Positions 1-7,082 of a DNA stretch of 15,732 nucleotides are shown piece after piece. The notes under the pieces were generated by a model. It was not told where the DNA came from, searched no databases, and worked only from the letters and a program-made list of their open reading frames with translations. This DNA is from JALGWN01 sp964598025 (lineage in GTDB: Bacteria > Arandabacterota > Arandabacteria > Arandabacterales > Arandabacteraceae). Position numbers and translations under genes: made by a program. The stretch spans positions 1 through 15,732 of the forward strand of contig CAZRAU010000078.1 in the NCBI GenBank assembly GCA_964598025.1, read 5' to 3'. How positions within the stretch are numbered: position 1 is the stretch's first letter; every line of letters begins with the position of its first letter.

Positions 1-1
1 G

Positions 2-1240
2 CTGCTCCTCTATTGGCTTCTGTCGGCCGGGTACTGTGTGCTGCCGTTTCTTCGGCGGCCCTTGCGCGAGCGCCTGGGTCTGTGTCCACCTCCTCGAGGC
101 GAAGGCCCCCTGGTGTGGTTTCATGGGTCCTCGGTCGGCGAAGTCTCGAGCATAGGCCCTGTGGTTGCAGAGATCAGAAGCAGGGTTCCGGGGGTCCGGA
201 TCCTGGTGACCACGATGACCGTCACAGGGCGAAAACGGGCCGCGAAGGAACTGTGCGGCGTGGATGCCCTTGTAGCCCCGCTGGACTTCCTTCCTGCCGT
301 GAGAAGGTTTGTCGGAGCGCTGAAGCCATCGCTCCTCATAGTGGGAGAAACCGAACTCTGGCCCAACCTCATCGTGGAGACCCGGAAGGCCGGTGCCCCG
401 CTGGTGCTCGTGAACGGCCGGATCTCGAGGAAGTCTTACCCCCGATACCGGATGGTGAGACCTTTTGTCAAATACGTGCTGCGCCAGTTTAGCCTGCTCC
501 TGATGAGGACCGAAAACGATGCGCAGCGGATCATCGATCTCGGTGGTCCGCCTGATAGAGTCAGAGTGGTCGGAAACACCAAGTTCGACATTCTGCCCAA
601 ACCGTTGTCCATGGAAGATCGTGCGAGGGTCAGGCAGGATCTCGGCATCGACCCGTCGAGGCTTGTCATTTCCGTCGGGTCGGCGAGAAGCGGTGAGAGT
701 GAGATCGTGCTCGAAGCCGTGGCGTCCGCATTGACCGATCTACGGCCGCTTGTAGTCATTGCGCCCCGACACATGAGTCTCGTGCCTCAGATCGAGGAAT
801 TGTGCAGTGCACAAGGACGTGCCTTCGTCACTCTGTCGAAAGAGTCGCCTGAGAGCCGTGCCCGGGCTGAGACCGAGGTCCTGATAATCGGGCAGATGGG
901 GAGGCTCCTCGAAGTCTATGCCATATCCAACATATCCATAGTCGGCGGGACCTTCAAACCGCTCGGCGGCCATAACCCGCTGGAACCCGCATCCCAGGGG
1001 ACGGTAACGCTTGTCGGTCCGCACATCTCCAACATCACTGATGACATCGAGTACCTGCAATCCGAGGGCGGTGCATGTGTGACCGATGAGGCCGGGTTGG
1101 CAGGATTGCTCGACGGTTTGGCCCGTGACAAGGCGGGCAGGGAGAGCATGGCCGAGCGAGCCATCCGGGCCGTCAGACATCGAAAAGGTATTGCCGCTGA
1201 GTGTGTGAACATAATGGCTGATCAAGGCCTCTTGCCCTGA
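2..1240 (+). CDS. waaA: 3-deoxy-D-manno-octulosonic acid (Kdo) transferase, 5' end cut by window
   Basis: Transfers Kdo from CMP-Kdo to the lipid A precursor at the cytoplasmic face of the inner membrane, the first step of LPS inner-core assembly. The frame is open from base 2, and the residues before the first possible GTG (38) read LLLYWLLSAGYC, a typical WaaA N-terminal membrane anchor, so the true start lies just left of the window. Family landmarks are HGSSVGE (122-142, whose Glu matches the catalytic base of the family), ETELWPNL near 350-370, VVGNTKFD near 570-592, and GGTFKPLGGHNPLEPA near 943-990, the GT-B sugar-nucleotide region. The visible 412 codons are close to the usual 415-430. 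lpxK follows after 9 bases, a common pairing. The number of Kdo residues added cannot be read from sequence. Confidence 0.96.
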   Translation: MLLYWLLSAGYCVLPFLRRPLRERLGLCPPPRGEGPLVWFHGSSVGEVSSIGPVVAEIRSRVPGVRILVTTMTVTGRKRAAKELCGVDALVAPLDFLPAVRRFVGALKPSLLIVGETELWPNLIVETRKAGAPLVLVNGRISRKSYPRYRMVRPFVKYVLRQFSLLLMRTENDAQRIIDLGGPPDRVRVVGNTKFDILPKPLSMEDRARVRQDLGIDPSRLVISVGSARSGESEIVLEAVASALTDLRPLVVIAPRHMSLVPQIEELCSAQGRAFVTLSKESPESRARAETEVLIIGQMGRLLEVYAISNISIVGGTFKPLGGHNPLEPASQGTVTLVGPHISNITDDIEYLQSEGGACVTDEAGLAGLLDGLARDKAGRESMAERAIRAVRHRKGIAAECVNIMADQGLLP

Positions 1241-1249
1241 GGATCGGGT

Positions 1250-2323
1250 ATGGATGTTGTCGATCTGAGAAGTGTGAAGCCGCCCGATGAATACGGGGGA
1301 ACTGCCCGCGGGTTCCTGCTTCCACTCCTGATACCGCTTTCAGGCCTCTATGCGGCCGGGGTGGGTCTGTGGAGGCGGATCCCGTTCAAGCGCGTGGAGG
1401 TGGGCATCCCGGTTGTGAGTGCAGGGAGCCTTGCCGTGGGCGGTACCGGAAAGACGCCGGTTTGTATGCAGATAGCAGAGAGATTCAGGGACCTGGGACG
1501 ACGGGTGTGCATTCTCTCGCGAGGCTACCGGCGAAGGTCCGCCCGGTCTCCGCTTGTTGTGAGCGACGGCCGCGATCTCGTGGCCGGAGTAGAGGATGCC
1601 GGTGACGAACCCTACATGATGGCCAAGCGGCTTGACGGGGTTGGGGTCGTGGTGGGGAAGGACCGCCTGGGGGCGGCCATTGAGGCCAGGGACCGGCTGG
1701 GGGCGGACTTGCTTGTTCTCGACGACGGCTTTCAGGTGAGAAACCTCGCCCGGCAGGCCGATGTGCTGTGTTTCGACCGGGATTCGCTGAGAGGCGGTGG
1801 GGCGCTTCTGCCCTGGGGCACACTCCGCGAAGGATGGTCGGCGATCAGGCCCGAGCACCTGGTGGTTGTGCTGCTTAAGGACGGGGATTCGCGTCCATCC
1901 CGTGATGAGCTGGCTTATCTCGGTGAAGCCCCGGTTTTCTACGCCATGCGTTCGGACCCCGTGCTCTTCGATACCAGGGGCGAACGTAGAGCTGGGGACG
2001 CTTTGATTGGGGGCCGGTTCGCTCTGGTGAGCGGCATTGCCAGACCCAGTGCCTTCGAGCGTTCCTGTGAGAACATAGGGGCGCGCATACCCGTGAGCAT
2101 ACGCTTCCGGGACCATCACTGGTACAGCGTCGGTGACGCGGGCTCCGTCGGCGAGATAATGGCCAAGTACGGCTGTACCGGCATTCTTACCACGGAAAAG
2201 GATGTCTGGAAACTGCCCGGCGGTTTACGGGAAATTTCCTTGATCGTGGCTACGCAACTTGGTTTTCTGGAGCCTGACGCCTTCTGGGGAACCCTGGACG
2301 GAAGGCTTGGAGCAAACACATGA
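1250..2323 (+). CDS. lpxK: Tetraacyldisaccharide 4'-kinase LpxK
   Basis: Phosphorylates the 4' position of the tetraacylated disaccharide to give lipid IVA, the acceptor for the neighbouring WaaA; it is an inner-membrane-associated kinase. The 357-residue length is normal. A hydrophobic segment (about residues 21-40) precedes the Walker A loop AVGGTGKTP (62-70). Other family motifs are ILSRGYRR (88-95), GDEP (118-121), LVLDDGFQ (155-162) and LLPWGTLRE (186-194). The ATG at 1250 is preceded by TGAGGATC (1238-1245), which overlaps the waaA stop and serves as the ribosome binding site. Its 3' end overlaps nadB by ATGA (2320-2323), suggesting translational coupling. The N-terminal 20 residues before the membrane segment are slightly longer than in many homologues. 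Confidence 0.96.
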   Translation: MDVVDLRSVKPPDEYGGTARGFLLPLLIPLSGLYAAGVGLWRRIPFKRVEVGIPVVSAGSLAVGGTGKTPVCMQIAERFRDLGRRVCILSRGYRRRSARSPLVVSDGRDLVAGVEDAGDEPYMMAKRLDGVGVVVGKDRLGAAIEARDRLGADLLVLDDGFQVRNLARQADVLCFDRDSLRGGGALLPWGTLREGWSAIRPEHLVVVLLKDGDSRPSRDELAYLGEAPVFYAMRSDPVLFDTRGERRAGDALIGGRFALVSGIARPSAFERSCENIGARIPVSIRFRDHHWYSVGDAGSVGEIMAKYGCTGILTTEKDVWKLPGGLREISLIVATQLGFLEPDAFWGTLDGRLGANT

Positions 2324-3915
2324 CCCCCGAAGAATCGGATTTCCTCGTCATAGGAAGTGGAATCGCGGGCCTTATGGCTGCAATAAAACTCGCCCGCCAC
2401 GGCACGGTCAACATCATCACCAAGAAGGAGCGGAGTGATTCCAACACCAACTATGCTCAGGGAGGCATCGCAGTCCCGATCGGTGAATCCGACTCGGCTG
2501 ATCTTCACATCCGCGATACCTTGAAGGCAGGCTGTGGGCTTTGTCATCCCGAGGTGGTTGACTTCGTGGTCCGTCATGGTCAGGCTTGCCTGGAAAGCCT
2601 GATCCGCATCGGAGTCTCCTTCTCCCCAGGTGCCGGGGGCGGCAAGCACCTGGATCTCGGCCGTGAGGGAGGCCATTCGGCTCGAAGGATAGTGCATGCC
2701 AGGGACAGCACTGGCCGGGAAATCGAGACCAGACTTCTGGATAGGGCAAGGTCCATGGGCACCATCCGCTTCTTTGAGAACCACCTGGCCGTGGATCTCA
2801 TGCTCGAGTCCAAGCGGATACGCAGGCCGGTGAAACCCGACCGCTGTTGGGGTGCATATGCGATGGATGTGGTGACGCAGGAGATCCAGGCCTATCTTGC
2901 CAAGGCGACGCTATTGACTACGGGAGGGGCGGGCAAGGTCTATCTCTATACGTCGAATCCCGACATAGCCACCGGAGACGGGATAGCCATGGCTTACCGT
3001 GCGGGGGCGCGGGTCGCCAACCTCGAATTCGTGCAGTTCCACCCGACTTGTCTCTATGATCCGAGGGCTAAGAGCTTCCTGATCTCCGAGGCGGTACGCG
3101 GTGAGGGCGCTGTCCTGAGGACGATTGACGGGGACGCCTTCATGGCGCGCTACCACGAACGCGGCGATCTCGCGCCGAGAGACATTGTGGCAAGGGCGGC
3201 GGATTCCGAGATGAAGAAGCGCGGCGACAAGCACGTACTGCTGGACGCCACGCCGCTCGGAGGAGATGTGATAAAGCGACGATTCCCCAACATATACGAG
3301 ACCTGTCTGGCCTATGGAATCGACATGACCAGAGAGCCTATTCCGGTTGTGCCTGCGGCTCACTACATGTGCGGCGGGGTCGTGACCGATCTCAAAGCCA
3401 GGACCGCCATCGAAGGCCTGCTTTGCGCGGGCGAGGCCGCCTGCACAGGATTGCATGGCGCGAACCGGCTGGCCTCCAACTCGCTGCTGGAGGCCCTGGT
3501 CTTCGCGAACCGGGCTGCCGAGACCGCCGCGGCTGCTCTGGCGACATTCGACGGCCGCGTGCCTCGGGCGGAAGCCTGGCGTGACGAAGGCACAGCCGTG
3601 GCGAAAGAGACGGTCTTCTTTGACCATGATTGGGACCAGGTCAGAAGACTGATGTGGGACTACGTGGGAATCGTGCGATCCGACCAACGTCTTGCTATAG
3701 CCTCGAAGCGTATGAGTCTCCTGAGAGAACAGGTCGAGGGCTACTACTGGAGATACAAACTCACGGAGGATCTCATCGAGCTGAGAAACATAGCTCTGGT
3801 GGGGGAGCTGATCATAAGGTCGGCCATGCTACGGCGTGAAAGCCGGGGTCTCCACTACAATACCGATTGCCCCGAGACCGATGACACCAACTGGAAACGC
3901 GATACGGTGATATGA
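2320..3915 (+). CDS. nadB: L-aspartate oxidase
   Basis: FAD enzyme that oxidises L-aspartate to iminoaspartate, the first step of de novo NAD synthesis; NadA then makes quinolinate. The protein has 531 residues, the usual length. The FAD-binding GSGIAG lies at 12-17, followed by NYAQGGIAV (44-52), REGGHSARRIVHARD (115-129), QFHPT (239-243), GEGA (261-264) and APRDIVARA (285-293). AHYMCGGVVTD (347-357) carries the conserved active-site His, and LHGANRLASNSLLEAL (378-393) closes the FAD domain. These separate it from succinate dehydrogenase flavoproteins, which are similar but would normally sit with sdh genes. A helical C-terminal domain follows. It starts inside the lpxK stop codon; nadA and nadC are not in the window. 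Confidence 0.95.
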   Translation: MTPEESDFLVIGSGIAGLMAAIKLARHGTVNIITKKERSDSNTNYAQGGIAVPIGESDSADLHIRDTLKAGCGLCHPEVVDFVVRHGQACLESLIRIGVSFSPGAGGGKHLDLGREGGHSARRIVHARDSTGREIETRLLDRARSMGTIRFFENHLAVDLMLESKRIRRPVKPDRCWGAYAMDVVTQEIQAYLAKATLLTTGGAGKVYLYTSNPDIATGDGIAMAYRAGARVANLEFVQFHPTCLYDPRAKSFLISEAVRGEGAVLRTIDGDAFMARYHERGDLAPRDIVARAADSEMKKRGDKHVLLDATPLGGDVIKRRFPNIYETCLAYGIDMTREPIPVVPAAHYMCGGVVTDLKARTAIEGLLCAGEAACTGLHGANRLASNSLLEALVFANRAAETAAAALATFDGRVPRAEAWRDEGTAVAKETVFFDHDWDQVRRLMWDYVGIVRSDQRLAIASKRMSLLREQVEGYYWRYKLTEDLIELRNIALVGELIIRSAMLRRESRGLHYNTDCPETDDTNWKRDTVI

Positions 3916-3919
3916 TGTC

Positions 3920-4459
3920 ATGAATATCATTCTCACCGGACTGCCCGGGGTTGGGAAGACCACCCTGATAGAAAGTGTCGCGAATGCTCTGGGCGACCGC
4001 GCCGGCGGTGTCCTTACACGCGAGATCAGGGAATGCGGAAGCCGTACCGGTTTTGCCATTGAGTCTCTTGACGGGGAGCGGCGGATTCTGGCTTCGAGGC
4101 ACCTCAAGCAAGGGCCGAGGGTGGGTCCTTATCGCGTCAACGTCGAGAACCTGGAGGCCGTCGGCGTCGGGGCCGTGAGACGCGCGATGGTCGGACATCA
4201 GGTTGTGGTGATAGATGAAATAGGCAAGATGGAGTTGATATCACCTCATTTCAGGGCTATGATACTAGAGGCGCTTGAAAGCGATCTTCCCACCATTGCG
4301 ACCATGGGTGTGTCCGGAGGTGCTTTCATGGAAGCCGTGAGAGAGCGGCCGGATGTGAAGATCATCCGTGTAACGGCGGGTAGCCGTGACGGGTTGAGAC
4401 ACGACCTCCTGGAGATGATCGAACAGGCGCTTTCCGACGGAGGGCAGGGTTGTGGCTAA
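3920..4459 (+). CDS. THEP1-family nucleoside-triphosphatase
   Basis: P-loop NTPase of the THEP1/NTPCR family (Pfam NTPase_1), 179 residues. Walker A is GLPGVGKTT (7-15) and Walker B is VVVIDEIGKMEL (95-106), the family's characteristic D-E-x-G-K-M-E. RECGSRTGF (37-45) matches the conserved segment after the first strands. Characterised members hydrolyse several NTPs slowly, and their physiological role is unsettled. The ATG lies 4 bases after the nadB stop with only a weak upstream GGTGAT, so translation may depend on coupling. Its end overlaps the next gene by 8 bases. Placement between nadB and a Memo-AMMECR1 gene hints at nucleotide or cofactor housekeeping, but that is inference. An unusual kinase activity cannot be excluded. 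Confidence 0.88.
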   Translation: MNIILTGLPGVGKTTLIESVANALGDRAGGVLTREIRECGSRTGFAIESLDGERRILASRHLKQGPRVGPYRVNVENLEAVGVGAVRRAMVGHQVVVIDEIGKMELISPHFRAMILEALESDLPTIATMGVSGGAFMEAVRERPDVKIIRVTAGSRDGLRHDLLEMIEQALSDGGQGCG

Positions 4460-5966
4460 AGGACTGCTGAGATTCTCGCTTGCGATGCTCGTATGCGTTG
4501 TCATCCCTTTTACGGCCTGCTCCAAGGGAGATGATACCCAGGAAGGGAGGTCTGCCGACATGGACGGTGCAGCCAAGGTTCGTGAACCTGCGGTAGCCGG
4601 GAGCTTTTATCCGGGCACGGCGCAGGCTCTCAGGGAAGCCGTATCGGACATGCTGTCGAATGTCCAGCCGCCGGACATAGGCGGCAGGGTCATAGGACTT
4701 GTTTCGCCGCATGCCGGGTACATATATTCCGGGCAGATCGCCGCCCACGCCTACCGGCTTGTGGAAGGCATGACATATGATGCGGTAGTCATTGTCGCCC
4801 CCAGCCACCATGTCTATTTCGACGGGAGCTCGGTCTATATTGAAGGGCCCTATCGTACGCCACTCGGTGACATCCCTATTCACACCGCTCTGGCACAGGC
4901 CATACTGGATGCAGATGACTCCATCACTTTCAACCGCGAGGCTCATCTGAAAGAGCATTCCCTCGAGGTGCAACTGCCGTTTCTTCAGATGACCGTGAGC
5001 AATCTCAAGTTGGTTCCCATAGTGATGGGAGATCAGTCACCGGCCAATTGCAGGCGGCTGGCTGAGGCGATCGTGGCAGGTGCACGGGGCATGAATGTGC
5101 TTCTGGTGGCGAGCACGGACCTTTCGCACTTCCATGCCTACGATGAGGCCGTACGTCTGGACCGGGTTGTCCTGGACCGGGTAGCCGCTTATGACTATGA
5201 AGGGTTGGCAGAGGACCTGAGGACCCGCAAATGTGAAGCCTGTGGTGGAGGGCCTATCATTACGGTGATGATGGCCGCCCGTCAGCTGGGTGCATCGAAG
5301 GCGATGAACCTGGCCTATGCGAACTCCGGCGATGTCACCGGGGATAGATCCAGTGTGGTCGGCTACTTCGCAGCAGCCCTGGTGGAGGAAGCGTCGGTCG
5401 GTGTCGATCTGGGACTACTGGAAACCGAGAAAGCCAGGCTGCTCGAGATAGCCCGGAACGCCATCGAGGCGAAGCTCACCGGAGAGGCGGTCGCGGAGCC
5501 CGAGGCGGATTCGCCCGCCCTGAATGAGAAGAGGGGAGCCTTTGTCACCATCACCAAGCACGGGCAGCTGCGGGGCTGCATAGGCCACATCCAAGGTGTG
5601 TACCCTCTTTGTAAGACTATCTCCATGATGGCCGTGGCGGCGGCAACTGAGGACCCGCGGTTCCCTCCGATGACTGCGGATGAGCTCGATGATATCTCAA
5701 TTGAGATCTCGGTCTTGACCCCTCTTAGGAAGATCACAAACCCCGAGGAGATAGAAGTCGGCAAGCACGGCATCTACATAGAGAAAGGCTACCACAGCGG
5801 TTTGCTGCTTCCTCAGGTGGCCGCCGATTATGGCTGGGACCGTTACGAGTTCCTTGACCACACATGTACAAAAGCCGGCCTGCCTCAGGGATGCTGGCGG
5901 GAAGGGGCGGAGATCCAGATCTTCTCGGCCCAGATCTTTGGGGAGGAGGCGGTCCACGGGCAATAG
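4452..5966 (+). CDS. Memo-AMMECR1 fusion with lipoprotein-like signal (AmmeMemoRadiSam proteins B and A)
   Basis: 504 residues with two domains. Residues about 44-315 are a Memo domain: REPAVAGSFYPG (44-55), SPHAGYIYSG (85-94), APSHH (116-120), EHSLEVQLPF (168-177), STDLSHF (221-227) and CEACGGGPI (261-269). They supply the His, Asp and Cys positions used as metal ligands in human Memo. Residues about 325-500 are an AMMECR1 domain with the hallmark LRGCIG (373-378). The N-terminus has K3 and R7, a hydrophobic run (8-22) and PFTAC (19-23), an imperfect lipobox with Cys23, then a polar linker, so export as a lipoprotein is likely. GTG start 4452 has GGAGGG (4439-4444) 7 bases upstream. In the AmmeMemoRadiSam group a radical SAM protein is the third partner; none is visible here. 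Function is unknown; a redox or metal role is inferred. Confidence 0.9.
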   Translation: MAKGLLRFSLAMLVCVVIPFTACSKGDDTQEGRSADMDGAAKVREPAVAGSFYPGTAQALREAVSDMLSNVQPPDIGGRVIGLVSPHAGYIYSGQIAAHAYRLVEGMTYDAVVIVAPSHHVYFDGSSVYIEGPYRTPLGDIPIHTALAQAILDADDSITFNREAHLKEHSLEVQLPFLQMTVSNLKLVPIVMGDQSPANCRRLAEAIVAGARGMNVLLVASTDLSHFHAYDEAVRLDRVVLDRVAAYDYEGLAEDLRTRKCEACGGGPIITVMMAARQLGASKAMNLAYANSGDVTGDRSSVVGYFAAALVEEASVGVDLGLLETEKARLLEIARNAIEAKLTGEAVAEPEADSPALNEKRGAFVTITKHGQLRGCIGHIQGVYPLCKTISMMAVAAATEDPRFPPMTADELDDISIEISVLTPLRKITNPEEIEVGKHGIYIEKGYHSGLLLPQVAADYGWDRYEFLDHTCTKAGLPQGCWREGAEIQIFSAQIFGEEAVHGQ

Positions 5967-5979
5967 GCGCCTCAGGCGC
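5967..5979 (+). terminator. Hairpin directly after the Memo-AMMECR1 stop codon
   Basis: GCGCC-TCA-GGCGC forms a perfect 5-bp, all G-C stem immediately after the TAG at 5964-5966. No T-run follows, so it is not a classical intrinsic terminator. It could mark the transcript 3' end or merely be GC-rich chance. It sits between convergent genes, where a terminator is expected. Confidence 0.3.
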
Positions 5980-6024
5980 AGGACCGGGTCCGGACAGCCT
6001 CTTGCATACAGGATGGCCGGGCGG

Positions 6025-6038
6025 GCAGGCACACCTGC
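6025..6038 (-). terminator. Hairpin directly after the TraB/GumN stop codon
   Basis: GCAGG-CACA-CCTGC forms a perfect 5-bp stem with a 4-base loop. Read on the minus strand it starts 1 base after the TAA at 6042-6040. As with the hairpin at 5967, no T-run follows on either strand, so a terminator role is only positional inference. Confidence 0.3.
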
Positions 6039-6039
6039 A

Positions 6040-6969
6040 TTACATCTGCTCGACCTTATAACCGGCTCGCCTCAGCATGGCCACCACGCCGTCTTCCCCC
6101 GACATGTGAGCAACGCCCATGATGATTAGGTATATCCCGTGCCCCCTGACACAGTCCTCGATCTTGGGGATCCAGTTGCGGTTTCGCCCGGTGAGCAACA
6201 GGTCGCGGATCTCCGGGAAGTCCTCGAGGCTCTTATTGATCGTCGCTTCGAGGCCCTCGAGATCGCCGGTCTTCCAGTGGCGCACTATCACGTCCAGTGC
6301 CTCCTCGAGGTCGCCGGCCTGCTCCAGGGTTTGAAGTACCAAGGATCGCTGGAACGAGGGTGACATGGAGCCGAGGAGGCCAATCTGGTACTGCGGCGTC
6401 TCAAGTGCCCCTATGGCCTTGCCCTGGGCCTTGGCTTCTTCATAGAAATACACATCGACACCGAAGTCGGGGTCGAAGCCCATCTGCCGGACCTTGAGGC
6501 CGAGAAACGTCAGCGCAACCATCCAGGGTTCGAACTGCTTCATCTGATCGAGGGCAAGGCCCAGCGACGCCATCTGGGTCTCGAGAAGGGTGTAGACCGA
6601 GTCGCCCAGTTCCGTCTGGAGGGTCCTACCCGAGTCATAAGCAGCTTCGGCGAGGAGGTACTGCAGGAACTCGGGTGTCTTTGCGCTGTCCAGCTCCACT
6701 TCGAGGAGAAGGGTTTGGGCCTCGTCAAAGGCGTTTAGCATCTTCGGGTGGAGCGGGAAGTCGGTCTCCTTGAGCAGGTGGATGGAACCCATGAGGTACA
6801 CGATGCTGCTGTCCGTCTCCACCTTCCACAGGCTGGTCGATTCCGGGAACTGCAGCTGCCCAGGCGCGGCTTCGGTCTTCGACTCCTCCCGGGCCACGCA
6901 GGTCGCGAAAGTGAATGCGGCAGCTGCAAGAAACACCAATAACCTGTAGGTCGCCTTGTTTCTCGGCAT
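6040..6969 (-). CDS. TraB/GumN (TIKI-like) exported protein
   Basis: 309 residues from the second of two in-frame ATGs (6969; the other is at 6975). Residues 5-25 form a signal sequence: K and R residues, then a hydrophobic core ending near TFATC. The Cys could be lipidated, but the lipobox is poor. The mature part has the TraB/GumN landmarks GSIHLLKETDFPLHP (61-75), LLLEVE (87-92) and, at the C-terminus, GVAHMSGEDGV (285-295). The two G-x-x-H motifs plus a Glu match the proposed metal site of TIKI-type metalloproteases, so a periplasmic metalloprotease-like role is possible but untested for bacterial GumN proteins. It lies downstream of the membrane protein gene in the same direction and has its own promoter. 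Confidence 0.85.
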   Translation of the reverse strand: MPRNKATYRLLVFLAAAAFTFATCVAREESKTEAAPGQLQFPESTSLWKVETDSSIVYLMGSIHLLKETDFPLHPKMLNAFDEAQTLLLEVELDSAKTPEFLQYLLAEAAYDSGRTLQTELGDSVYTLLETQMASLGLALDQMKQFEPWMVALTFLGLKVRQMGFDPDFGVDVYFYEEAKAQGKAIGALETPQYQIGLLGSMSPSFQRSLVLQTLEQAGDLEEALDVIVRHWKTGDLEGLEATINKSLEDFPEIRDLLLTGRNRNWIPKIEDCVRGHGIYLIIMGVAHMSGEDGVVAMLRRAGYKVEQM

Positions 6970-6978
6970 ATCCATCTT

Positions 6979-6983
6979 CCTCC
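6979..6983 (-). promoter_or_regulatory. Shine-Dalgarno that decides the TraB/GumN start
   Basis: GGAGG on the minus strand lies 3 bases from the first ATG (6975), which is too close, and 9 bases from the second ATG (6969), which is workable. This favours initiation at 6969. Confidence 0.55.
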
Positions 6984-7028
6984 GCCTTGGGTATGAAACT
7001 CACGGTTGCCGGTGTCGTTTGCCGTGTG

Positions 7029-7057
7029 AATCTATGGAAACCGGTCCACGATGTCAA
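7029..7057 (-). promoter_or_regulatory. Sigma70-type promoter for the TraB/GumN gene
   Basis: Minus strand: consensus -35 TTGACA (7057-7052), a 17-base spacer, then -10 TAGATT (7034-7029), matching 4 of 6. Transcription would begin near 7022, giving a leader of about 50 bases before 6969. It lies in the 107-bp space after the upstream membrane protein gene, so the TraB/GumN gene can be expressed separately from it. Confidence 0.65.
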
Positions 7058-7082
7058 TCGATTTCCGTGATGACAGGCCCCC

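Noticed and set aside
1340..2119. 259-codon open frame on the minus strand, antisense to lpxK
   Set aside because: Shadow of lpxK; no domain, signal or ribosome binding site seen.
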